Assembly (NCBI GenBank): GCA_963576475.1
Contig: OY754981.1
Coordinates: forward strand, 27,008,132 to 27,072,131
From: Molanna angustata
Lineage: Eukaryota; Arthropoda; Insecta; Trichoptera; Molannidae
Direction: 5' to 3'
DNA length: 64,000 nucleotides
Shown one piece after another: positions 54,009-63,037 of the stretch. The notes under the pieces are model-generated. The model made no database searches. It was given only the letters and a program-made list of their open reading frames with translations, and was not told where the DNA came from. Made by a program: the position numbers and the translations under genes. The number at the start of each line of letters is the position of its first letter. The first letter of the stretch is position 1.

Positions 54009-54085
54009 GAGACACTGTAAGGTTAGTTAGAGTCATGGTGAGTGAGGATGTCGGGGTTTTATTGTTTTGTTTTGTGGTTTATTTG

Positions 54086-54210
54086 GAGGCCTCCAGGGGA
54101 GCGTGCTCTACCCTGGAGGCCTCCAGGGGAGCGTGCTCTACCCTGGAGGCCTCCAGGGGAGCGTGCTCTACCCTGGAGGCCTCCAGGGGAGCGTGCTCTA
54201 CCCTGGAGGA
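54086..54210. repeat. Four perfect 30-bp units each containing a palindrome
   Basis: The unit GGAGGCCTCCAGGGGAGCGT followed by GCTCTACCCT is repeated four times with no visible difference. Each unit contains GGAGGCCTCC. It lies between the 5' end of LINE copy 2 and the remaining LTR. Confidence 0.9.
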
Positions 54211-54229
54211 GAGAATAGTATTTGTCTGT

Positions 54230-54489
54230 ATTAAACGTTCTTTGTGATCCGTTGTTTTTGGCGCGCTCTGATTGGCTGGTTGTACGGCGAGCGCTGACCG
54301 CTCGCTCTGATTCGCCGACCGGCGGGGTGGGCGCTGATTGGCTAACTGAGTCGGTCTGGCATGTCACGTGGTATCGTTATACGGTCGACACCGATCCGGG
54401 ATGCGACCGTATCGTGAGCATGCCAGGTTGAATGCGGTCTCTCCGCCTTGGAAGAGGCGCCGTTCCGGTCACCCATTACAGGCGCATCA
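54230..54489 (-). repeat. Gypsy-type LTR, terminal part
   Basis: GTTGTTTTTGGCGCGCTCTG to CCCATTACAGGCGCATCA matches 62382-62612 of the solo LTR. The LTR terminus (complement TGATGCGCC) is at 54489. The next four bases are ATAT. Confidence 0.85.
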
Positions 54490-55125
54490 ATATACAATGT
54501 TTGCTCACAAGTTGAAAGAAATATTTTTTTGTAGCGATTAAAACAGCTTTTGCATTCCTTTTGTAAGGAATCACTCCTTTCATTTAAATCTTCCTTATCC
54601 ATTAAAATGTTATGTGAAATTGTATAATGACGTATGCATGTGTTTAAGTACCTACCGGTATAGGATGGATCAAAAAAGGACTCACCAAATATACCGCCTT
54701 GTAGCCCATGCACTGCACATACGACACAGATAATCGATTTATTTCTTTTCAATGATGTCTTGGTTAATTGAATGTTGATCGATAAGGCGCACGATAGGCC
54801 ATACTCGCGAACGATTCTCGGCAGTGTTGTATAGACGATGACTATAGACGATTAAAGGTACAGGATAAGCGGGAAGTGGGAGCGGCGGGTCATTTCGTAT
54901 TATTGCACTGACAAATAGACGTATCAGGCAAGATGATATGTCAAGTGTCACAGATCGACAACGAATAATAATTTAATAAATAATAACAAGAAGTTCTTTA
55001 ACATGATATGTAATATCAGGTTAGCTAATTATACGAATAAGAACGAAACAAGTTAGGACACAACACAAAGTGACATCACTAAAGTAAACAATAATTATGA
55101 ATACGAATAAAACTAGAATTATTGG
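54490..55125. other. No gene recognised
   Basis: Minus-strand frames of up to 136 codons overlap the LTR and match nothing known. The region could include part of the LTR of the BEL fragment that follows, but no repeat pair was found. Confidence 0.35.
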
Positions 55126-55129
55126 CATG

Positions 55130-55440
55130 GCAACGGATATAATTTTACAATGGGTCTTTGCAGAGTCCCTTGAGCATTACGGACTGTGACCACGCGAACC
55201 ACGTCATCATTTCCTGGATGACAATCGATTATTCGACCCAATTTCCATTGCATGGATGGAACTTTGGGTCATCAATGATCACAAGGTTACCGACGAATAG
55301 ATTTTTTTGCTGTTTAAACCACTTTGTTCGTAGTTGTAGGGAGTTCAAGTATTCTTTTCTCCATCTTGACCAAAAATGTTGACTAATTTGTTGTAATAGT
55401 TGCCAGCGAGATTAACGATTAAGTGGTATTTCCTGATAGT
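55130..55440 (-). pseudogene. BEL/Pao integrase C-terminal fragment
   Basis: The minus strand reads, with stops, QWKLGRIIDCHPGNDDVVRV, VTVRNAQGTLQRPIVKLYPL and P. It parallels NWKLGRVTSTHPGNDGVTRV in the intact BEL element near 8970-9040. It is a diverged BEL family, since the similarity is at protein level only. Confidence 0.78.
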
Positions 55441-57700
55441 TGTATTCAAAAATTGCGCTCCAGGTTTTTTGCCCAATTTTGTTCAAAATTTGTTACTGGC
55501 TCGGGATTTAAGAAACTCTCAGCGGTTTCCAGATTATCTCCTTCATTGACATTTATGGCCTCCGTTATTTGAAATTCGTTATTCATGTTAATTAAATTTT
55601 GCAAACTTGACTTTACGGTAGGATTCAGCCTACTCTTTTCGCGATCGTTATGATACCTGTAAAATAAATATTTGTATACACAAAGAATCAAAATATTTAT
55701 ATGTAAATGAATTCTTATAAGGTGAGGTAATATTATGTACCTATATTATGTTAATTCTATTTATCGGTGCATTTACTATACCTGTTTATGTGAAGCGAAT
55801 GCATGCGTATAGCATGTTTACTAATTAAAAGTTTTAGATTTTATACATACATTATATATTATTCTCTGTAATGTATAGATCAAAGCGCTCACAGAACACT
55901 ATACTCTAGAAAGCGTGCTGCTCAACTGATCACATAACACTACACTCAAGAGCAACTGCTGATTATGATCGGCCAGGTGTAGATATGTACTAGGTACGAG
56001 CCGCCATCTTGAAATTTTTCGACCGGGAGGCGGACGGTGTGAGTCTCGGGCTTTTGGCTTTGTCCATCCGACGAAGTTTGGCTACGAGTAAAACAGATAG
56101 CTATGTGTAACGTTAACGGCGCTGCCTTACGTTAGTAAAGTACATCATGCATTGTCAAATTCATACATACCTACATATTATCTCTGTGTTTTAGCTAAAA
56201 TTTATTTGAGATGCGAAAAAATGTTGTGTCATCAAATACAACAAAAGTATATTTAATAGTCTCGCAATTGTCGTTTCATACGTGTTGTGAGGGTTAAAGT
56301 CATGGTGGCAGAGGCCTAGGGCCTCGCCCCACCCGGACTCGCACCCGCACCACCGGCCAGCCAGCCGTTTACACATGAAACTATCAAAAATCGAATTCTC
56401 GGGGTCGCAACCTGCCCTAAAGGAATTTAACTCCAATTCAAAGAAATTTTTTTAAGGGAAGTCTATCAAAAGACTCCCATTATACCAAAAATAAATATAA
56501 TTTAAGATTATCAATATTTGATCATTTCTTGTCATACCATTAGAAGGTCAAAAAGGAGGAGAGATAAATACAAAACCTGAATTATGATAACAATTTATAT
56601 TTCATTTTGCTTAATCAGTCTTTTTCGTTTTGATATAAAAAAAATTATCCATATAATACAATTAAATTATTACAACCTCATTACATTTTTATTTCTATTA
56701 CATTTTACCATCCCCAATATTAACCCTTTAAGAAAAAAAATCTATCTTGATGTAATTATGACCCAATAAAACATTATTTATTAACAAAAATCTTCTTATT
56801 TAACTATTTGGCCAAATTTACATACTGGTGTTAATACATTATACAAAATTTCATTAATACAAAAAAAATGGTTGTCGTTAATTTACATTTTACAAAATTA
56901 AATTAAAAAAAAAAACTGTTCATATTGAAAGTCGCTAAATTCGAAGCTTCTATTTTTAAAACTGCACGAAGTTAAATAAGATTCGATCATCCGCCATCGT
57001 TGTTCACAGAAAATGTCGGTCTTTTGAGGTTACACGACTCATCGCCATCTTGATTCAATTTCATATCATATTTTGCTGTTTCCAGCAAAACAACTTGTCT
57101 TCAAAATGATGGATAGTCGGTGCAATGATATTGTTTAATCCTAGTCTACATAATACTTTGGATTCCATTACATATTAAATATATAAAAAAAAACTAGTAG
57201 GAAGGAATATTTGGGGGACTCGTTAACCCTGGAATATGTTATAAAATTATTGTGTGTCGGTGGACGTCAAACTAATTATGTTCAAAAAAAAATAGACATG
57301 GAGACTTACCCATTTTCCCACTAGTCTTTTTTTATGGTTATTTATAATATTTTAAACGCCACAGCGTTTTCTCTGTCTATTTAAGTGACGTCCATTTTAT
57401 TGACTTTTTCGCGTCACCTCTCGTTAAAAGAATATCGGCAAAAAAAATGCAATCTGGTGTTTCCGCTCGGCGACTAACTAACGGGTTGCCCGCAGACAAA
57501 AAAAAACTCTGCCTATTAGCATAATTTTAACATTTTTTCCAAAGTGGATTATCCTTTTTTTTCAATTTTCCTCTGAGAGGAGGTAAGTCATGCTAAATTA
57601 TTTTTATTTTATTTTTTAAATTATTTTATTAATATAAATTATTTTATAAATTATTTTATTTTTTTTTTTCATAATAATATGAATTCACTGGGCATATTAA
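55441..57700. other. No gene recognised; mixed AT-rich DNA
   Basis: An 81-codon minus-strand frame at 55446-55691 matches nothing known. GC-richer patches lie at 55985-56070 (CCGCCATCTTG) and 56300-56375. About 57050-57500 is T-rich. No LTR pair for the envelope-like frame was found. Confidence 0.35.
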
Positions 57701-57706
57701 TAACTT

Positions 57707-59137
57707 TCATCTTCTCACAAAATTAAAGATACTTAGTCCCAAAGCAATCAGGCCAACTTTGTCCATAAAAGCATTTAACCATCCTGTGGGGCTCAAATAC
57801 CATGGACCGCTGATTGAAAAAGAATAATCTGCTTTACTCTCAAATCTGCTGTCTGCTTCATCCTCTTTCTCTATGCTGTCTTCAAAAACATCAATAGTTG
57901 CTCCCCTATAATCTTCATCTATTATGAAATCATCTTCAAAACTTACATTCCCATACAAGCTGAACTTGGTTTTTGGGAGAGTGGAATTTGAGCAGATCTT
58001 CCCGCTTCCCTTTGACTCGTTCGACAATTTACATGTCGCATGTTTGGACTCTTTCTCTCTGCACCTGCATGCTAACAGGTTGTCATTTACATCACTCCTT
58101 GTCATCATGTTTTGACCCACCAACTTCCCAAGTAGAGCCGGTTCAAATTTAGAGAGTTCCATGACAAGCTTGTTTATAAATGCCCTAACATTTTGAAACT
58201 CCTTCCCTATCAAAAAAGAATTATAATTGCTTCTCATTTCTAAGCCATAGACCGCATCTGAAAGTCTTAACAAATCATCCAACGATGCTATTGTTTCCTT
58301 GCGTATGTTGTATAATCTTGTCCTTGTACCTCCTCCAATACAATAAATGGCGCTTCCTTGTATTGTGCAATCGCCTTTTGATGCGAAATGAATGAAATGA
58401 TCTTTTGAGTCTTCTTGGACTTCGCAGTATATATCATCTTTCTCCTGGAAACATTTTGCCGTTAACTTGGCATTGTGCTTTATTGTCTGACTGATGTATA
58501 CAGCCATGTTTGGGAGCATCTGATAAGTCAGATCTGTGGTATTAAGTTTTATCATCTGTCCCTCAACCACTATATATGGGTTCCTCATATCATTGATGTA
58601 AACAGGCATCGAATGTTTGGCTATAGAACATGACCAATCTTTAGTGCAGGTGTCCCTGAAAGCTGCATCCCATTGTGAGTATTCATATTGAAAGGACCTG
58701 GCTTTCACGTACTCTTTGAGTGTTAGATCTTGGCAACTGTTAGCTCCACTACCCCAGCATTCTCCGTCAGGAAGACATAATTTTCCAATCTGGCACATGT
58801 TCCTTCTTTGCCATTCAAGACCTTCCGTCCTATTAGGGATGACATTTTTATTCTCAATGAGTTTAGGTCTATTGCCGAAATGTTTGGTCATCCAAATTGC
58901 GTAGACCTTCCTCCTTAATATGTAAACGTCGACAAACCCTGGATATTTTGTCCATTCAACTTCAACTTCGGAAGTCTTGCTTGTTTTACCCTCTACTGTG
59001 TCATCGGTAAAAACAATTTCATTAGTACAGCTTTTTTCACATTCTAAAACCGCTTCGAGCTGCGCTGTTAATAGGCAAATGATTATTGTTTGAACAAAAA
59101 GACTTGTTATTGGTGAAGAATGAGAGATTTTTGTCAT
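57707..59137 (-). CDS. Envelope-like membrane glycoprotein, uninterrupted frame (family unresolved)
   Basis: 476 residues from ATG at 59137. The frame extends upstream to 59221, but that part runs antisense through a tRNA-Gly-like sequence, so the first ATG there is unlikely. Residues 1-30 look like a signal peptide (SLFVQTIIICLLTAQLEAV). The ectodomain has about 20 Cys and five N-glycosylation sequons (NRT, NTT, NES, NST, NVS). An acidic stretch precedes a hydrophobic C-terminal segment (WLNAFMDKVGLIALGLSIFN) and a basic end, VRR. This is the layout of a class I, II or III viral or retroelement envelope, but no furin site or family motif is recognised. There are no internal stops, unlike most retroelement frames nearby. 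Confidence 0.6.
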   Translation of the reverse strand: MTKISHSSPITSLFVQTIIICLLTAQLEAVLECEKSCTNEIVFTDDTVEGKTSKTSEVEVEWTKYPGFVDVYILRRKVYAIWMTKHFGNRPKLIENKNVIPNRTEGLEWQRRNMCQIGKLCLPDGECWGSGANSCQDLTLKEYVKARSFQYEYSQWDAAFRDTCTKDWSCSIAKHSMPVYINDMRNPYIVVEGQMIKLNTTDLTYQMLPNMAVYISQTIKHNAKLTAKCFQEKDDIYCEVQEDSKDHFIHFASKGDCTIQGSAIYCIGGGTRTRLYNIRKETIASLDDLLRLSDAVYGLEMRSNYNSFLIGKEFQNVRAFINKLVMELSKFEPALLGKLVGQNMMTRSDVNDNLLACRCREKESKHATCKLSNESKGSGKICSNSTLPKTKFSLYGNVSFEDDFIIDEDYRGATIDVFEDSIEKEDEADSRFESKADYSFSISGPWYLSPTGWLNAFMDKVGLIALGLSIFNFVRR

Positions 59138-59191
59138 TGCTATGGTTGTATATATATTCAGAAAAAATTCAATTAAAAAATAAACATTTGT

Positions 59192-59245
59192 GCATCGGTG
59201 GTTCAGTGGTAGAACGTTCACCTACGGCGGGCGGCAGCACTCTTG
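59192..59245 (+). repeat. tRNA-Gly-like 5' half, degenerate
   Basis: GCATCGGTGGTTCAGTGGTA followed by GAACGTTCACCT equals the 5' acceptor stem, D arm and start of the anticodon arm of insect tRNA-Gly, with small changes. The anticodon loop, T arm and 3' acceptor strand do not follow, so it is not a functional tRNA. It may be a SINE head or a retro-insertion trace. Confidence 0.65.
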
Positions 59246-59518
59246 GCAGTTGTACGGCACTCCACAAGTTTGGCCTGAGAGGGATGCGGTCGTGTAGCTG
59301 TGCGGGTACTCCAACGTCTTGGGAGAAGAATTTTCAGCTGGAATGCTTACTTCGTCTCTTCTTAATTTCTCCAAATCCTATTTTTTCCTAGTCCTTGGCC
59401 AAACTAAATTACTTACCACAACCCATGTGCTGGGCACAAGTGAAATGAGATGGGAAGATCCTTCAATGGTTTTCACAATTGAAAATGACATTTGGTTTTC
59501 AAAACTTTGAGAACAACT

Positions 59519-59800
59519 GTAATCCCTATTCACCACAATATTTAAAAAATAACGTCGTTTTCTTGTCAAGTCACGGCCTATCCCTTCGATCTGCTGAACG
59601 TACTACACTAGCTATCCCCATTCACAATACAGAAGTTTTTAGCTCCTCTTTTCAAGTACAATCAGCTAGACTATGGAATATGGAATAGCCTAAGTGATGA
59701 AGTAACGTCATCTCAATCCATTCAAATATTTAAAGGTAAACTAAAGAAACTTTATTTGTCAAATAGTTCCTGAATTCCTTCTATATCCTTCCGTAACCTC
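59519..59800 (+). pseudogene. CR1-like LINE reverse transcriptase C-terminus, copy 3
   Basis: The plus strand reads PYSPQYLKNNVVFLSSHGLS, LRSAERTTLAIPIHNTEVFS and SSFQVQSARLWN, paralleling 20430-20600 (PNLPQYLKSKFTYLSSHGLP). It is truncated on the 5' side and lacks an obvious tail. Confidence 0.8.
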
Positions 59801-59899
59801 CTTTTCCTCATTGCTATGATCAGTGTTATTTTTATTATTCTTTTTTTTTTTAAACTCTTCATTTTTTTTTTCTCTTTGTATTTTTTTTATATTTCGTAT

Positions 59900-60298
59900 A
59901 TTATGTAGGAGAGATGTTCAGGAAGAATGCTTCCGTTCGTGGTCGTATCAAGTTCAAGTGGTAGTCCAGGTTCAGGCAGGGTCGTCGAGAGTATTCAGTG
60001 TCCAATCCAAATCAAAGCAGGTTCCAGCAGGGTCGAGTCGAGAGAGAAATAATAGGTCACAGGTCGAGGTAGAAAAGAACATGTTTTATTGCACAATGTG
60101 CCGAGTATATATTTGATTCTGCCAGTCAATGAGCGGCCGGCGGTACAATGATTTGCGGGCGCGGTGAGGCATGCGAGTCGGTCTGCACGGGGGTGTGCAG
60201 TCGTGTACCGGGGCGGGCATCTGCCGGCGGCCGAACGACTTTCACCGTTTCCCGGCTAGGCCCTACACATTTATCCTCGCCGCTACCCTGTTACATTA
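59900..60298. repeat. Candidate solo LTR
   Basis: TGTAGGAGAGATGTTCAGG at 59904 and CTACCCTGTTAC ending at 60294 could be LTR termini, with ATTA on both sides (59900-59903 and 60295-60298). The interior is GC-rich compared with its flanks and has two related CAGGTTC(C)AGCAGGGTCG blocks. No second copy is in the window. Confidence 0.45.
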
Positions 60299-60317
60299 TA
60301 ATACAATACTCTATTAA

Positions 60318-61290
60318 TCAAGGGCCATTGGCTTTATTACAATTTACATATATTACATACAGCTTATAATCTAGTCCAATCTCGTCCGTTATAGGTGATT
60401 TTAATATTTTATAAGTTTTCACTAAACCTATAACTCGCTCAATATGAACTCTTTTACTGGAAATTCTTCTATCGTTTTTTATGACTTCACTGTCAATTTT
60501 GTTTGCCTTTTTAAAAAATGTCGGAATATTAATCGTAACTCCATATGGTGCAAAAATGTCTTGCACATTAAAACCTTTATCTGCCATGATGGAATCTCCT
60601 GGGTCGCACATACTAGGAAGATTGCTACATTCAATGATTTGGCGATCACTAGCAGACCTGCATAGCTCGGAGATACATAATTGATAAGGCCGCTTGGTGT
60701 ACAACCAATGAGGACTTTTACTGTGTTTTTATTTTTATATGTCGAAAATGAAGCTTGCTGTGCCATTGGTAATGCAGGGTGTCTGATTGGGCATTCTGTA
60801 CCATCAATTATCATTCTTGTCTTGTGTTTGGGTATCATTCTTGTGTTTGGGTATTTATTATGAAAATCAGTAGGACTAAAATATTTAACCATAGACCTTG
60901 ATGACCAAATGTCAAGTTTCTTCCATTGGAGAGAGATAAATTTGATCCACGTTATAAATATGTTGCTAACATCTTTGATTGAAATCATCCACATTTTTGA
61001 TATCTCAAAAGTTTTATGTGTTCGCAATATTATCAGTGTGAGAAAGAACTGTTCAAATGGATGGTTGGATGGTTGCAGGTGGATTACCATAAAAATATTT
61101 AAGTGATTGAGATGCATCACCCAATGATTCAAATACGAAAACAACTTTTTCAAAACATTCTAACCCTGTAAAAAAATGAATTGATTGAGGGTCATTTTTG
61201 TAAGTCATTATACTGAAGGGACAATACTTCAAAGTTTGACTACATGTACTTTTTGTTGTTTTTATATCAATCATCATTTACACCATCTGT
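60318..61290 (-). pseudogene. THAP/PIF-type DDE transposase, catalytic part
   Basis: Minus-strand frames give FFTGLECFEKVVFVFESLGD, RMIIDGTECPIRHPALPMAQ (first catalytic Asp), NTVKVLIGCTPSGLINYVSP, and then in the next frame SDRQIIECSNLPSMCDPGDS, IMADKGFNVQDIFAPYGVTI (second Asp) and SSKRVHIERVIGLVKTYKIL (Glu). This is the DDE_Tnp_4 arrangement of PIF/Harbinger-like and THAP-linked transposases. One frame change at about 60680 separates the two parts. Confidence 0.85.
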
Positions 61291-61564
61291 CTGTATGCTA
61301 ACATCAACAGAAAGTGTACCCAAAGTATTTATTTATTTTATTTTGGGAAACAAAACAGCTGTTACATATTTTACATTAATAAAAAAAAAATAATCAGGAA
61401 AGTAATGAGAATTTGGCTGTCTGCTGAGAGTAATTTCAGCAGCAATGTTTGGATATGGCGTTTCTGAAAATCATATATTAATAATAATAAGGACAATTTA
61501 TAAAGCGCCGTTTAGTGACAACCGTGGTCACCTCAAGGGCGCTTTCAGTTTGCAAAAAATAATT

Positions 61565-61705
61565 TAAAATTAGTCCTATAGCTAACACATTGAAAATGGT
61601 GAAACATAAAACTTAAAAAAATACAATCAGTTAAAATTAAGTTAAAATTAGTCCTATAGCTAACACATTGAAAATGGTGAAATATAAAACTTAAAAAAAT
61701 ACCTA
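61565..61705. repeat. Tandem duplication, about 69-bp unit
   Basis: AAAATTAGTCCTATAGCTAA followed by CACATTGAAAATGGTGAAA is repeated, second copy near 61636. Confidence 0.8.
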
Positions 61706-61739
61706 GAAATCACAAATTAATCTTGTTACAAATTAGGAC

Positions 61740-61933
61740 AAATGTTTTCCTTTACTTTGACCCTTTTAGTACAATTATGCTGCTTCCGGGTCTTTCTATA
61801 TCTTTCCTTTCTATTAGCAGCCACTGCACTCTCTTCTTTTGTCCAATTAAATTTAGAAGGAACCACATTTTTACGTAACCTCTGAATGAAACTTTGTGTT
61901 CCATCTGAAAAAGTTGAAAATATGTTAGTGTAT
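61740..61933 (-). pseudogene. Middle exon-like part of the THAP transposase
   Basis: The minus strand reads DGTQSFIQRLRKNVVPSKFN and WTKEES in one frame. This suits the linker that follows a THAP domain. It is placed between the THAP exon and the DDE region, immediately next to the solo LTR. Confidence 0.45.
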
Positions 61934-62612
61934 TGATATGCCCGAGATGTATGGGTTTGTGACTAACCACAACTCGGGCTCAAGAGGGGGAACAGAGCAG
62001 TGAAAAGCCGATAAAAGAGTTTAATTTATTTTATTCTTCTTCATAAAGATAACACAAACTATACACAACAAATAATACATAAAATAATAAGAGATATTCG
62101 GAGTCGAAGTGTATAAGAGATATTCGGAGAGCGAAGCGTATAAGAGATATTCGGAGAGCGAAGCGTATAAGAGATATTCGGAGAGCGAAGCGTCTAAGAG
62201 ATATCCAGGCAGGGCCAGATCCGTTCAACTGCTGTTGCGGCTGGAGTCTTCCCTACTGGAGTGGTCCTTGCAGAGGTCTTCCTCGTAGCTCATAGGGTGG
62301 AGATCTGATGATCGTTAGCTCGGTCCACCCGTATTTATTCGCTGCCGGCCAAAGGCACGAGCCCTCTCATTGGTCGTTGTTTTTGGCGCGTTCTGATTGG
62401 CCGGTTGTACGGCGATCGCCGACTGCTCGCTCCGATTGGCCGACCGGCGGGGTGTGCGCTGATTGGTTGAATTAGTCAATCTGGCATGTCACGTGGTATC
62501 GTACGGTCGACACCGATCCGGGATGCGACCGTAGCGTGAGCATGCTAGGCTGGGTGCGTTCGCTTCGCTATGGGAGAGACGCCGGGTCCGGTCACCCATT
62601 ACAGGCGCATCA
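61934..62612 (-). mobile_element. Solo LTR of the Gypsy-type element, 679 bp
   Basis: Begins TGATATGCCCGAG and ends CAGGCGCATCA, which are inverted at the tips (TGAT/ATCA). GTAT is duplicated exactly on both sides (61930-61933 and 62613-62616), showing a clean insertion followed by LTR-LTR recombination. It has a four-unit 27-bp array at 62085-62210. Its parts match the LTR pieces at 41224, 50195-50291 and 54230-54489. Confidence 0.92.
62085..62210. repeat. Solo-LTR minisatellite, 27-bp units
   Basis: TAAGAGATATTCGGAGAGCG followed by AAGCGTA is repeated four times, the first unit differing (GGAGTCGAAGTG). Confidence 0.8.
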
Positions 62613-62830
62613 GTATAAAATATCTATATCATGAAGGTATTAAGTATTTTACTGGAAAATCAGTATACTACTGGTAAAGTCTTAGGATTCGGTCACAACT
62701 GATGTTATGGTGTTGTTCAAATGAAATGTCACAAATTTTTATATAATAATTTATTTTAAATAATTAATTTGTATTTTATTAAATAAATGTGGAAAAGTGA
62801 CCTACTCTTAAGATTTTTAACATAGAATTT

Positions 62831-63037
62831 TCACAATGTATTAAACTTACAGTTTAAAGTTTCTTTAAAATAGTCAGTTGTCCGAAAATGATCCTTGCAA
62901 ACAACTGAGCTAGATGACGGTTTCCAATTTTCGCATTTAATTGCTTTTATCCACTTTAACATTAAGCTTTTATCCTTTGGAAAAAGATGCCCTCCTTTGT
63001 TTTTACATAATGGAACACACCAATATGTTGAAGGCAT
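62831..63037 (-). pseudogene. THAP domain, N-terminal exon of the transposase
   Basis: The minus strand encodes MPSTYWCVPLCKNKGGHLFP, then KDKSLMLKWIKAIKCENWKP, then SSSSVVCKDHFRTTDYF. The C-x4-C...C-x2-H pattern with HLFPKD and CKDHF is the C2CH THAP zinc finger, about 55 residues. It is the DNA-binding start of the transposase whose DDE part lies at 60318-61290. It is separated from the rest by the solo LTR. Confidence 0.82.

Larger units (their letters stand above)
50300..54050 (-). mobile_element. Jockey-like LINE, copy 2 (near full length, defective)
   Basis: In minus-strand order: ORF1 (54008 down to about 52590), endonuclease (52505-51513), reverse transcriptase N-terminus (51013-50680) and C-terminus (50675-50427). 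About 0.3 kb including the YADD core is missing at about 50680. Several frameshifts interrupt ORF1 and ORF2. It is nested in the Gypsy-type LTR. Confidence 0.88.

Noticed and set aside
54342..54752. Minus-strand 136-codon frame
   Set aside because: About a third is antisense LTR and the remainder matches no family.
59138..59221. Upstream ATG at 59221 as start of the envelope-like protein
   Set aside because: The first 10-12 codons are antisense tRNA-Gly-like sequence, and a proper signal peptide begins from the ATG at 59137.
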